Shown here piece after piece: positions 42,816 to 51,208 of a DNA stretch of 64,000 nucleotides (positions are counted from its first letter, which is position 1; every line of letters starts with the position of its first letter). Below the pieces are notes generated by a model. The model was not told the origin of the DNA. It worked only from the letters and a program-made list of their open reading frames with translations, and did not search any database. The translations under genes and the position numbers were made by a program. The DNA comes from an uncultured Prevotella sp. (GTDB lineage Bacteria > Bacteroidota > Bacteroidia > Bacteroidales > Bacteroidaceae), in assembly GCA_934202525.1 (NCBI GenBank), contig CAKPYB010000012.1, positions 1 through 64,000 on the forward strand, read 5' to 3'.

Positions 42816-44219
42816 TTATTTAATTAAATTTTCTCCCTGATAATAACCTACCAGTCTCTGTTTGATAATGAGCAGCATCTGCATCTGGAGTTCCTTGATT
42901 CTGCTTTCCAGAAGCGTCTGGGCTGCGGTATGAAGATCGAAGGTGGAAAGCATTCCTTCTTCAAACTTCCGGCTCGACATGTGATAGGCAAGCGAATCGG
43001 AGACCACCTTCTTCTGCATCTGATGCAACTCCTTGGCGTAACCCTCTGCATCCATTACCGCCTGAGCTATCTGGTCGTGAAGCTTGCGCCTGGTTTCCTC
43101 CAGGTTCACCTGTGCCAGTTGCCAGTCGTTGCGTGCCTTCTTCACGCTGTGCCAGCGGTCGCTATTATAAATAGGTATGGAAAGGGTCAACGCGAGGTAT
43201 TCGCCCTGGTTGTTGTGAAACTGCGAGGCAAACCCATCGTATTGCCCTTTCTGAGAGAGATTCTTATAATAGTTGGTAGAAATACCGCCACCGAGAGAGA
43301 GTGATGGCAGCAATCTGCCTTTTGCTATCTTGTAATCATACCGAGCCCGCTCCACTTCGTATTCTGCCGACTTCAAATCGGGAGAAATATGCTGGAAGCC
43401 CTGGTAAACGGTTTCGTAGTTTACTCCAGATTCAGAAACCTCCTCATATCCAGTCTTTAACTTCAGATTTCGCTCCTCAACTATCTGGATTTTCTGTCCC
43501 CCTTCAATCTGGATTTTTGGTTCCTCATTAATCTGGATTTTCAGCTCTCCATCCACCGGAAAATTCATCGCCGATTTCAAGGCGAGCAGACTCTGTTTTG
43601 CCACATTCTCCTGATGCGTAAGATTGTATTCATCTTCTGCCACCTGCGATTCCATCTGCACCACATCCGGTCGGCCTTTCTCGCCCAGTTCATACAGGCG
43701 CTTCATCTTATCCAGCATCCGCTTGCTTTCGTTCAGTTTCTCGCTTGCTATCTGAATGCTTGCCTCAGCATAGGCAGCATCCACATATTTCTGCATCACG
43801 TCGATGGCTCTATCGTCCTGAATCTTCTGCATCGCCGTGGCTGAATAATCCCGGCTCAACTTAGCCTGCTTCAAGGCGTTGATGGTGGCGAAACCGTCAA
43901 AGACATTCAGTTCGGCATAAAGCTGATAGTAGTTGTTGAATGTCGTTACATTATTATAAGTATTGGTTTCCGGGTCGATGTTTCGTCCCCAGGCATACTG
44001 TCCCTGCACGCCACCCGTAACGGTAGGCAGGAATCCTGCCACAGCATGCTGGTAATCCAGCTTGCGCTGGCGGGCATTAACCACCTCCCGCTTCACCTCC
44101 GTGGCGTGCTCCACGGCGTATTTCATGCAGTCGTCAAGGCTCCAGCTCTGTGCCGAGGCGCCAGCCGCCCAGACCAACCATCCTATCAATATTCCTATTC
44201 TTTTCATAATCTTCTTCAT
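42816..44219 (-). CDS. TolC-family outer-membrane efflux protein
   Basis: 467 aa with a signal peptide ending ASAQ (about residue 23), then two OEP repeats of long helices and short strands (start WSLDDCMKYAVEHATEVKR). It provides the outer-membrane duct for the efflux complex. A three-fold 24-nt tandem repeat (43483-43554) encodes KIQI(N/E/V)xxx units (KIQINEEP, KIQIEGGQ, KIQIVEER), an insertion between the two OEP halves. ATG 44219 or 44207 are both possible; the longer frame to 44258 has no support. Confidence 0.92.
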   Translation of the reverse strand: MKKIMKRIGILIGWLVWAAGASAQSWSLDDCMKYAVEHATEVKREVVNARQRKLDYQHAVAGFLPTVTGGVQGQYAWGRNIDPETNTYNNVTTFNNYYQLYAELNVFDGFATINALKQAKLSRDYSATAMQKIQDDRAIDVMQKYVDAAYAEASIQIASEKLNESKRMLDKMKRLYELGEKGRPDVVQMESQVAEDEYNLTHQENVAKQSLLALKSAMNFPVDGELKIQINEEPKIQIEGGQKIQIVEERNLKLKTGYEEVSESGVNYETVYQGFQHISPDLKSAEYEVERARYDYKIAKGRLLPSLSLGGGISTNYYKNLSQKGQYDGFASQFHNNQGEYLALTLSIPIYNSDRWHSVKKARNDWQLAQVNLEETRRKLHDQIAQAVMDAEGYAKELHQMQKKVVSDSLAYHMSSRKFEEGMLSTFDLHTAAQTLLESRIKELQMQMLLIIKQRLVGYYQGENLIK

Positions 44220-44304
44220 TTTGGCATGATAAGGACAAGAGCCGTACCAAAACAGCATTTCTCCTGATAATCAAACCATTAAATAAAAACTCTCATTAAA
44301 CAAA

Positions 44305-44344
44305 CTGTCCAACAATTAGACACCACCGTCTAATTGTTGGACAG
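44305..44344. terminator. Perfect 17-bp intercistronic hairpin
   Basis: 44305-44321 pairs exactly with 44328-44344 around loop ACCACC. It lies between the ATPase gene (ending 44355) and the TolC gene (starting 44219) on the minus strand. There is no T-run, so it may be a partial terminator, an RNA-stability element or an operator. Confidence 0.6.
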
Positions 44345-44354
44345 AAACCGCAGC

Positions 44355-45035
44355 TTAAAGCTGATCATTCATCGTATCCACCACTTGTCCATCAAACAGA
44401 TTGATGATGCGACTGGCGTAAGTAGCATCGTGCTTGGAGTGCGTCACCATCACGATGGTGGTTCCCTCCTCGTTCAGCTCGCTGAGCAACTGCATCACTT
44501 CCATACCATTCTTGGAATCGAGGTTACCCGTAGGCTCATCGGCAAGGATGATGCTAGGCTTGCCCACCACGGCACGGGCGATGGCAACCCTCTGCTGCTG
44601 ACCGCCCGAAAGCTGATGAGGATAATGCTTGGCACGATGACTGAGCTTTACCTTGCGCAGGATGTCGAGCACTCGCTCCTTGCGCTCCGCCTTGCCAATG
44701 CCTAGATATTTGAGCTGCAGGTCGATGTTCTCCTCTACCGTCAACTCATCTATCAGATTGAAATTCTGAAAGACGAAACCGATGCGACCCTTGCGATAAG
44801 CCGTGCGCTCACGCTCCTTGAGATGTCCTACCTCCTCATCGCCCAGCCAATACTTACCCTCGGTAGGTGTATCGAGCAAGCCGAGGATGTTGAGCAAGGT
44901 AGACTTGCCACATCCCGAAGGTCCCATGATGGCTACAAACTCTCCATTCTTTACATTGATGTTCACGCCGTTCAGGGCGATGGTTTCCACCTCTTCCGTG
45001 CGGAATATTCTAGTTAAATTCTCTGTACGTATCAT
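44355..45035 (-). CDS. ABC transporter ATP-binding protein (MacB/LolD type), second copy
   Basis: 226 aa with Walker A GPSGCGKST, signature LSGGQQQR, Walker B IILADEPTGNLDS and VMVTHSKHDA. It shares long identical stretches with the protein at 38116 (TEEVETIALN, FQNFNLIDEL), so the two arose by duplication within the cluster. It lies downstream of the permease at 45087 and is likely its partner. Confidence 0.94.
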   Translation of the reverse strand: MIRTENLTRIFRTEEVETIALNGVNINVKNGEFVAIMGPSGCGKSTLLNILGLLDTPTEGKYWLGDEEVGHLKERERTAYRKGRIGFVFQNFNLIDELTVEENIDLQLKYLGIGKAERKERVLDILRKVKLSHRAKHYPHQLSGGQQQRVAIARAVVGKPSIILADEPTGNLDSKNGMEVMQLLSELNEEGTTIVMVTHSKHDATYASRIINLFDGQVVDTMNDQL

Positions 45036-45086
45036 CTTGATTTAATGTTTAATGTGTAGTGTTTAATGTTTACTTAGCTCATCATG

Positions 45087-47438
45087 CTATTCCATCTTGA
45101 TGCTGTCTATCGGATTCTCCAGAGCGGTGCGCAGGGTATAGCTGAAGACCGATACCAAGGCTAGCAGCAAGGTGAAGATAGCTCCTGCTACCAATGTCCA
45201 CCAAGGGAAATCGATGCGATATTTGAAACCTATCAAGTATTCTTGCATCAGCTTAACACACAATGGGATGGCGATAACCACAGCCACACACGATGTAATG
45301 AGGAATCGCTTGGAAAGTTGCCATGCCGCATCTGTCACCGAGGCTCCCATCACCTTGCGCAAGGCTATCTGTCGGCGCTGCTGGTTGCCGTAATATACCG
45401 ACATGCCAAACAAGCCGAGGGCGGAAATCAAGATGGAGATGCCCATGAAGGTGATGATGAGCACCATCATGTTGTGCTTCTCCTTGAGCGCATCAGCCAA
45501 GGTGTCGTCCAGATACTCCGTATCCATGTCGGTAGGTACGCCCAGCTGTTCCTTAGCCACTTGCTTGCAGGCACTTTGGATAGCAGACAGGGCTTGGGCA
45601 TGGTCGCCACGAGTCTTCACCAAGATGGTCCAAAGCACATCATGATTGGAAGGAACACGTATCGCATTATGATTTCCAAATTTGTCAGATTTGAACTCAT
45701 CAAGAGCATCGCCACAGTGGAAATCTTTCACAACGCCACAAACCTCATATTCCGGCTTGCCTTCACGATTACCGAAATATGGTTTCTTGCTCGATACGCC
45801 AAAGGTTCGCTTGGCTTCCTCGCTAACCCAGATTTTGCCTGGCGTTGGGTCAGAATATCGCTCCAGCACCTTGAAGCCCATCATCTTCATCGCTATGGAA
45901 TCCAATACGCTCAATCGCAAGAACGCTAAATTTTCTCCCTTCTCATCATGCACTCCATTAGCAAAGCTGATGACAGGATTGTTGCCGATAGCCGTAGCCT
46001 CCTCCACCTCAGGCAGAGATTTCAATCTCGCTATCAACGCCGCGTTTCTGACGTCCACATTATCAAACCCGAAGGTGGTGGATACGCAGAGGATATCTTT
46101 TGTTTGATAACCCAAAGGTATGTTGGCGAGATGGCGCATCTGGAGCATCATCGTGATAGCCATCACCACCAGCGACATACTGATAACACTCTGTGCCACA
46201 ATGAATATTTTACTAAACCACATCTTGCTGCGCAAGCGGATGGTACCCTTCACCACATCTATCGGATTGTAGCGAGACACCACGATGGCTGGGAACAAGC
46301 CCGACAGCAAGGAGATAACGAGATAAGCCACCAACAGGCATCCCCAAACGGCAGGCGAAGAGAAGAGCGAAATCTTCGTATCCAAGATGCTATTAAATAA
46401 AGGTGTGAATGCCCAAGCCAGCAAAATGCCCAGCAAGAAGCAACCTGCCGTGAAGAGTGCTGCCTCCTTGATATAGCGCAATACCACACCCAGTACCGAC
46501 TCACCCAACAGGCGGCGGGTAGCCATCTCCTTGGCTCGATTGCCTATCTGCGCCACGGTGAGATTGATGTAATTGAAGATGGCTGAAAGCAAGAGGACGA
46601 GTGCCACAATCAAAAGGACATTGACCAAGGTCTTGCTGCCATGACGGACATGCGAGCATGTAATATCTGAAAAATACAACTTATCCCAGCGTACCAAGCT
46701 AGAGCCCCACAAGAAACTGCCAGTTGTCTTCCCACGACTCCACCATTTCTTCCAATAGCCCATATATTTATTGAGCAATGTGGCATTCACCTTTTCTGGA
46801 TCAGCATTATCTGCCAATCGGACGATGGTAACAACCTCGCCAAACTGATCCATCGGATACAAATCTGCGTCCTTAAATTTCATGGAAACAAAGATGTCGG
46901 TGGGTTCCAGCAAGTCTTCCCTGCCAAAATCATCCACGATGCCCACTACCTTGAATTGCAGCGTGTCGCACTTAACGACCTGCCCGATAGGATTCGCATT
47001 GCAAAAAGCCCTCTTGGCAAAAGACTCGGAGATAAGGGCCTGGTGCTTATCCGTGAGCACACGATGAGCGGAGCATCCCCTGCACTTCATTCCCATCATA
47101 TCCAAGAAGTTAGGATCTATGGCACGTGCCTGCACATGAAAGTATTGACCATCCACCACAGCACCCTTGTCTGTATAATAATCGCTAAATCGGGTCCATT
47201 CCTTGATTTCCGGGATGGAAGGGAAAAACTCCTTAGCCGTACCCAGGGTCATGCCAAGATAATCGCCCGAACCAGGCACATAGAGGTTCTTGGCATCTGG
47301 CTGATGAGTGCCCACCCGATACTCCATGAAGGCGTAAGATACCAAAATCATCACAAAAGCCAAGGCTATCGAGAGTCCGAAAGCCTCGATAGCAGTATAG
47401 AGCTTGTTGCGCGATAAAAACTTAAAATAACTTTTCAT
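45087..47438 (-). CDS. ABC transporter permease, FtsX/MacB family, second copy
   Basis: 783 aa with the same duplicated FtsX/MacB layout as the permease at 38869: a first helix (about 16-36), a periplasmic domain, three helices (about 275-380), a second anchor (about 415-430), a periplasmic domain and three final helices. The coupling motif is NQQRRQIALRKVMGASV. Sequence identity to the first copy looks low apart from these motifs, so the two probably handle different substrates or form a heteromer. First gene of the minus-strand efflux cluster. Confidence 0.93.
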   Translation of the reverse strand: MKSYFKFLSRNKLYTAIEAFGLSIALAFVMILVSYAFMEYRVGTHQPDAKNLYVPGSGDYLGMTLGTAKEFFPSIPEIKEWTRFSDYYTDKGAVVDGQYFHVQARAIDPNFLDMMGMKCRGCSAHRVLTDKHQALISESFAKRAFCNANPIGQVVKCDTLQFKVVGIVDDFGREDLLEPTDIFVSMKFKDADLYPMDQFGEVVTIVRLADNADPEKVNATLLNKYMGYWKKWWSRGKTTGSFLWGSSLVRWDKLYFSDITCSHVRHGSKTLVNVLLIVALVLLLSAIFNYINLTVAQIGNRAKEMATRRLLGESVLGVVLRYIKEAALFTAGCFLLGILLAWAFTPLFNSILDTKISLFSSPAVWGCLLVAYLVISLLSGLFPAIVVSRYNPIDVVKGTIRLRSKMWFSKIFIVAQSVISMSLVVMAITMMLQMRHLANIPLGYQTKDILCVSTTFGFDNVDVRNAALIARLKSLPEVEEATAIGNNPVISFANGVHDEKGENLAFLRLSVLDSIAMKMMGFKVLERYSDPTPGKIWVSEEAKRTFGVSSKKPYFGNREGKPEYEVCGVVKDFHCGDALDEFKSDKFGNHNAIRVPSNHDVLWTILVKTRGDHAQALSAIQSACKQVAKEQLGVPTDMDTEYLDDTLADALKEKHNMMVLIITFMGISILISALGLFGMSVYYGNQQRRQIALRKVMGASVTDAAWQLSKRFLITSCVAVVIAIPLCVKLMQEYLIGFKYRIDFPWWTLVAGAIFTLLLALVSVFSYTLRTALENPIDSIKME

Positions 47439-47503
47439 ATCTGTTGTTTCTTTATTTTCTGATGCTTTTTCTGATGCATCCTATCTGATGCTTTTTTCTG
47501 ACG

Positions 47504-47511
47504 CAAAAGTA
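47504..47511 (-). promoter_or_regulatory. -7 box TACTTTTG of the efflux cluster
   Basis: Perfect minus-strand TAnnTTTG box about 66 nt upstream of the permease start. The leader contains three CTGATGC-type direct repeats (47460-47502). No sigma-54 -24/-12 element was found nearby. Confidence 0.65.
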
Positions 47512-47638
47512 ATCATTCCTTTTGATTCTGCCAAGAATCAGAAGCTAGCGGCAAGCGGATTGTATGAAATTCATACACTCTTCTGTATGATAATCACACA
47601 TCATCTTCCGTTTTGTTGGCTAATTCAAGAAAAAAGTG

Positions 47639-47646
47639 TACTTTTG
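47639..47646 (+). promoter_or_regulatory. -7 box TACTTTTG of the second response regulator
   Basis: Perfect box with TTG about 20 nt upstream, divergent from the efflux promoter and 36 nt before the ATG at 47683. Confidence 0.8.
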
Positions 47647-47682
47647 CAAACAAAGACAAAAGATATAACAGAACACAAATAG

Positions 47683-48201
47683 ATGAAATACGGAACTATA
47701 CTTGTTATCGACGACAATCCATCGATACTCACAGCCCTGAAGATATGCCTGGGCGGCACATTTGAGAAGATTCTCACCTTGCCTTGCCCAGACACAGCCC
47801 CCGCTCTGCTCCAACAAGAGCCAGTGGACATCATCTTGCTCGACATGAACTTTTCGCTGGGCGTAAACAGCGGACAGGAAGGTTTACTTTGGCTTCGCAC
47901 CTTGCGCCGTCTCCATGCCAACATCCCCGTAGTGCTCATCACCGCCTACGCTGATATCCAGCTCGCCATCAAGGGATTGAAGACGGGAGCCGCCGACTTT
48001 GTAACCAAGCCTTGGGATAATGACGAACTTATCAGAACCCTGAAAGATGCCATCGACCGAAGCCAGGAAGTGGAGACACTGGAGAGCATCGAGACCACGC
48101 ATATCCACAAGGTGGTGGATCAATGCCACGGCAATATTTCTCGTGCCGCCGAACTGCTCGGCATCACTCGCCAAACGCTTTATGCCAAGCTCAAGCGATA
48201 A
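47683..48201 (+). CDS. Response regulator with Fis-type HTH but no sigma-54 AAA+ domain
   Basis: 172 aa. The receiver domain (about 4-122) has D10-D11, phospho-acceptor D54 (ILLDMNFS) and K-P in VTKPWD. The C-terminal helix-turn-helix (about 132-172) ends LGITRQTLYAKLKR. Both ends closely match the NtrC-type regulator at 33740 (shared LLDMNFS, NSG-EGL-WLR, TAYADIQLA), but the whole central AAA+ domain is absent, leaving a PrrA/ActR-like form. It may act as an activator of ordinary promoters or as an antagonist of the full-length paralogue. It is divergent from the efflux cluster and paired with the kinase at 48265. Confidence 0.93.
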   Translation: MKYGTILVIDDNPSILTALKICLGGTFEKILTLPCPDTAPALLQQEPVDIILLDMNFSLGVNSGQEGLLWLRTLRRLHANIPVVLITAYADIQLAIKGLKTGAADFVTKPWDNDELIRTLKDAIDRSQEVETLESIETTHIHKVVDQCHGNISRAAELLGITRQTLYAKLKR

Positions 48202-48264
48202 TCACTTATCAAAATCATTCCCGTTATCACTTATCAAAATCATTCATGATTATCAACATCTGAT

Positions 48265-49152
48265 ATGAACACCATTTTCCACATATATATAATAGGTATC
48301 ATACTCCTCGTCATAGGAGGCATCATCTATCTCTTCTTGCGCCATCAGCGCAACCTGAAGAGCCGTGCCTTCTTGATGCAAGAGGCTATCCGCAATGGCG
48401 ATTACTCCTTCCGTCTATCCACCAAGGGATTGCTCTCTGGAGAACGAGCCTTGCAGCAAGCCCTCAACGATATGGAGAACGACATCGGCAGACTAGTGGC
48501 GCAGCATGAGGTGGAATCTTGGCAAAAGCTAACCCGAGTGCTCACCCATGAGATTATGAACGCCACCGCCCCCATCTCCAGCATCTGCCAAGCCTATCTG
48601 AGCAATCCCGACATCCAAGGCTCGCCCTACGAGGAAGGCATCCGAGCCATTCGAGACACCAGCAAGTCGCTCACCAGTTTCGTGGACAGCTACCGCAAGC
48701 TCACCCAGCTACAAGAACCTGTCATCGAGAACATTCCACTCAAGGATTTCGTGGAAGGCATCAAGCCGCTCTATCCTCAGATAGAATGGCACATCCATAT
48801 CCCTGAAGATGCCACCTGGTCTGCCGACAAAAACATGCTGCACCAGGTATTTATCAATCTGACCAAGAATGCCATCGAGGCTCACGCCTCAGCCATCGAC
48901 ATTCGATGCTTCCACAAACATCCAGAGAGCATCGAGAGTTCACAATTCTCGGGCATCTATTTCAGCAACAATGGTGCCCCCATCCCAGCCGATGTGGCAA
49001 AGGAGATGTTCATCCCCTTCTTCTCCACCAAGCCATCAGGTTCGGGCATCGGCCTCTCCATCTCCCGCCAGATGCTGATGATGCAATCCATCACCCTCTC
49101 CCTAGCCGAGCATAATGTGGCAGGCTATCATGTAACATTCCGAATGGAATGA
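48265..49152 (+). CDS. Sensor histidine kinase, second copy (no PAS domain)
   Basis: 295 aa with one N-terminal membrane helix (about 8-25). The H-box is VLTHEIMNATAP with H95, followed by NLTKNAIEAH (N-box) and GSGIGLSISRQML (G-box). It is a paralogue of the kinase at 35193 but lacks the PAS region between helix and H-box. It is probably cognate to the regulator 63 nt upstream. The short N-terminus implies sensing at the membrane or through partners. Confidence 0.92.
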   Translation: MNTIFHIYIIGIILLVIGGIIYLFLRHQRNLKSRAFLMQEAIRNGDYSFRLSTKGLLSGERALQQALNDMENDIGRLVAQHEVESWQKLTRVLTHEIMNATAPISSICQAYLSNPDIQGSPYEEGIRAIRDTSKSLTSFVDSYRKLTQLQEPVIENIPLKDFVEGIKPLYPQIEWHIHIPEDATWSADKNMLHQVFINLTKNAIEAHASAIDIRCFHKHPESIESSQFSGIYFSNNGAPIPADVAKEMFIPFFSTKPSGSGIGLSISRQMLMMQSITLSLAEHNVAGYHVTFRME

Positions 49153-49177
49153 AATATATGATAAAGAAGAGGAAACA

Positions 49178-49441
49178 AAAACTTTTGGTGGTTTGATGGC
49201 GGTAGATATTGCGCCTAAGAATGCATCGGGTGCTGCTCTTGGCGTTGTCGGCGTAGCGAGTTATGTGGGTGCCGGCATCCAGGACATCATGAGCGGTCTG
49301 CTCATCGAGGGCAACAAGCATCTGGTAAATGGCGTAGAGACTTACTACTTTACCTATATCAATTATTTCTGGATTGGCGCAGCCCTGATGTCTGTCTTAA
49401 TGACTTGCATCGTCTGGAAGGTGAAAACAAAGACTGTTTAA
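49178..49441 (+). pseudogene. C-terminal remnant of an MFS (UhpC/GlpT-like) transporter
   Basis: The frame encodes KTFGGLMAVDIAPKNASGAA and continues to a stop at 49441, with a last membrane helix (FWIGAALMSVLMTCIVW). This matches the final two or three helices of organophosphate-antiporter-type MFS proteins (about 80 of roughly 450 residues). Upstream there is no room for the rest: the kinase gene ends at 49152. It is a 5'-truncated relic, evidence of a deletion or rearrangement at this junction. Confidence 0.75.
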
Positions 49442-49463
49442 GAAATAAACGAAGCTATCATCA

Positions 49464-49746
49464 AAATACTCTTCACTCTTCACCTTTCGGCCGGAAACCC
49501 CTGTGTTTATCGGCATTCCGAGGGGTGAAGAGTTGTTTTTATCTCTTCACCCACTCTTCACCACTCTTCACCTTCAGGAACGGAAACAGATGCAAAAGAC
49601 AGATAGAAGGATTGCAAATCAGCCAGAACTGAAGGGTGAAGAGTGGTGAAGAGTAGGTGAAGAGTGCCCGAATACTCTTCACCACTCGGAATGCCGATAA
49701 ACACAGGGGATTCGGGGCTTTTGGTGAAGAGTGAAGAGTATTTGGC
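49464..49746. repeat. Large hairpin element with GGTGAAGAG-rich arms
   Basis: Outer arms about 49464-49535 and 49671-49746 are near-perfect reverse complements sharing GGAATGCCGATAAACACAGG. Inner arms about 49542-49576 and 49629-49664 pair through tandem CTCTTCACC units. The unpaired centre (about 49577-49628) has no recognisable content. The whole 283 bp can fold as one hairpin. Confidence 0.88.
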
Positions 49747-49798
49747 AGGATGCCTATACGAAAACAAAATAAAGGAGGTTTCGATAACTGTTCCAGTA

Positions 49799-49837
49799 AA
49801 ACAGCCGACTAGCCACTCATGCGCTAGTCGGCTGTTT
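49799..49837. terminator. Hairpin, 14-bp perfect stem
   Basis: 49799-49812 pairs with 49824-49837 (AAACAGCCGACTAG and its complement). It lies between the hairpin element and the 22-bp repeats; only a short T-run (GTTT) follows. Confidence 0.5.
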
Positions 49838-49840
49838 ACG

Positions 49841-49912
49841 TTTTGCCAGTTAGCTATTTATATTTTGCCAGTTGGCTATTTATATTTTGCCAGTTGGCTA
49901 TTTTCGTTTCTC
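49841..49912. repeat. 22-bp tandem repeat, three copies
   Basis: TTTTGCCAGTTGGCTATTTA units start at 49841, 49863 and 49885. Each contains the palindrome-like GCCAGTTGGC. No gene overlaps. Confidence 0.8.
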
Positions 49913-49940
49913 CCATCGGCTGTTCCCGATTAAAGAGAAT

Positions 49941-50099
49941 CTAATAATCCTCCATATAACCCTTGGTAAACATATCGTAGGACAGGGCTTCCAGTTCAGA
50001 GAGCGTCATCTGCTCTACCGAATGCTCTATCTTACGTATCAGTTCGTCTCGCTTGAAATCGTCGTCATCGCTCAGGCGCGATGTAAATCTGTTACTCAT
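49941..50099 (-). CDS. Small conserved-looking protein, 52 aa
   Basis: ATG at 50099, TAG at 49941: MSNRFTSRLSDDDDFKRDEL through MTLSELEALSYDMFTKGYMEDY. Acidic, soluble, helical, with no signal. Codon use resembles neighbouring genes, and a poly-A tract precedes the start. It lies downstream of ribD on the same strand, with a dispersed repeat between. I do not recognise a named family. Confidence 0.7.
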   Translation of the reverse strand: MSNRFTSRLSDDDDFKRDELIRKIEHSVEQMTLSELEALSYDMFTKGYMEDY

Positions 50100-50107
50100 C
50101 TTTTTTT

Positions 50108-50154
50108 AGAATGTTAAGTGTTGAATGTTAAATGTTGAATTGGGCATACGCCCC
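50108..50154 (-). repeat. Dispersed TTGAATGTTAAA repeat with GGGCATACGCCC palindrome, copy 2
   Basis: Matches 38787-38833: tandem TTGAATGTTAAA-type units, then GGGCATACGCCCC and TAAATCTGT. It again lies between two minus-strand genes, just before the start codon of the downstream one. Confidence 0.78.
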
Positions 50155-50207
50155 ACTAAATCTGTTGCAAATCGCTGGCCGAAGGAAAAAGCAAATCTAT
50201 GAGAAGA

Positions 50208-51197
50208 TTATATCCGCTCATAGGTGTTGATAACATTTCCATCATACGCCTCGTGGCTGATTAACCTGACGTTATGAGGGAGCTTTGGTGCTGGCGTTCC
50301 GTCAGTTACCACGTTTTCCACAGATGTGGATAACAACGTTTCTACCCTGATTTCATCCCAAAGTTCAGCATCGAGGAATGCCTGATGGGTGATGGCGCCT
50401 CCCTCTACTATCAGCGACTGCACCTTATTATTATATAAGTACTGCATAATTTGCTGCAACACTTCCGTCTTGCCACGCGAGAAATCCAAACCTTCGAAAC
50501 AAGGATGATGGCGGTCGATAACCAGGCGCATCGGATCCTTGCCGCTCCAATCTCTAACGTTGAGCTGACTGTGGTCACGCTCATCGGTTACGCGGCCTAT
50601 GAGGATGGCATCGTTCTCGGCACGCAGCTTGTGAGAAAGCATCTTCGTAAAAGGCGAGGAAATAGCCATGCCTCTCCCCCCGTTGTCAAGAAAACCATTC
50701 GCGGTCTGCGCCCATTTCAGGATGATGTAAGGGCGCTGATGGGTGTTGAAGGTGATGAAGCGCTTGTTGAGTTCGAGACATTCCGCCTCCAAAACGCCTA
50801 CTGTTACCTCGATTCCCGCCTCGCGAATTTTCCGGATGCCGCGCCCCTGAACCTTAGCAAAAGGATCTACGCAGCCGCAGACGCATCGCTTTACTCCTTT
50901 TCTTACTATCAAATCGGCACAAGGCGGCGTCTTGCCGTAATGAGAGCAGGGTTCGAGGCTCACATAGATGGTAGCTTGGCTTAATAGATGCTCATCCTCG
51001 GGCTTAATAGATGCAAAGGCGTTGACTTCAGCATGGCCCTCGCCGCATCTTACATGATAGCCCTCGCCGATGATTCTGCCATCCCCGCTCACGATAACGG
51101 CTCCCACCATCGGATTGGGCTTGGCATTCTCTCTTCCGTTCTTCGCCAGCTGCAGACAGCGGCGCATAAACATTTCGTCTATCTTATTCTGTTCCAT
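50208..51197 (-). CDS. ribD: Bifunctional riboflavin biosynthesis deaminase/reductase
   Basis: 329 aa. It catalyses deamination of the diaminohydroxyphosphoribosyl pyrimidine and then NADPH-dependent reduction of the ribose side chain, steps 2 and 3 of riboflavin synthesis. The N-terminal deaminase domain (about 8-150) shows HAEVNAF and EPCSHYGKTPPC, the zinc ligands and catalytic Glu. The C-terminal reductase domain (about 155-329) has ILKWAQTANGFLDN, DAILIGRVTDERD and VEGGAITHQAFL. Start and length are normal for the family. It begins 11 nt after the ATPase gene at 51209 on the same strand. Confidence 0.96.
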   Translation of the reverse strand: MEQNKIDEMFMRRCLQLAKNGRENAKPNPMVGAVIVSGDGRIIGEGYHVRCGEGHAEVNAFASIKPEDEHLLSQATIYVSLEPCSHYGKTPPCADLIVRKGVKRCVCGCVDPFAKVQGRGIRKIREAGIEVTVGVLEAECLELNKRFITFNTHQRPYIILKWAQTANGFLDNGGRGMAISSPFTKMLSHKLRAENDAILIGRVTDERDHSQLNVRDWSGKDPMRLVIDRHHPCFEGLDFSRGKTEVLQQIMQYLYNNKVQSLIVEGGAITHQAFLDAELWDEIRVETLLSTSVENVVTDGTPAPKLPHNVRLISHEAYDGNVINTYERI

Positions 51198-51208
51198 TTT
51201 TTCTACAA

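Noticed and set aside
47439..47682. Sigma-54 (-24/-12) promoter for the efflux cluster
   Set aside because: A TGGCA occurs but no TTGC at the right distance; only TAnnTTTG boxes are convincing. The targets of the NtrC-type regulator remain open.
49464..49746. Insertion sequence
   Set aside because: No transposase frame and no target-site duplication visible; better described as a hairpin repeat. No IS or phage genes were found anywhere in the window.
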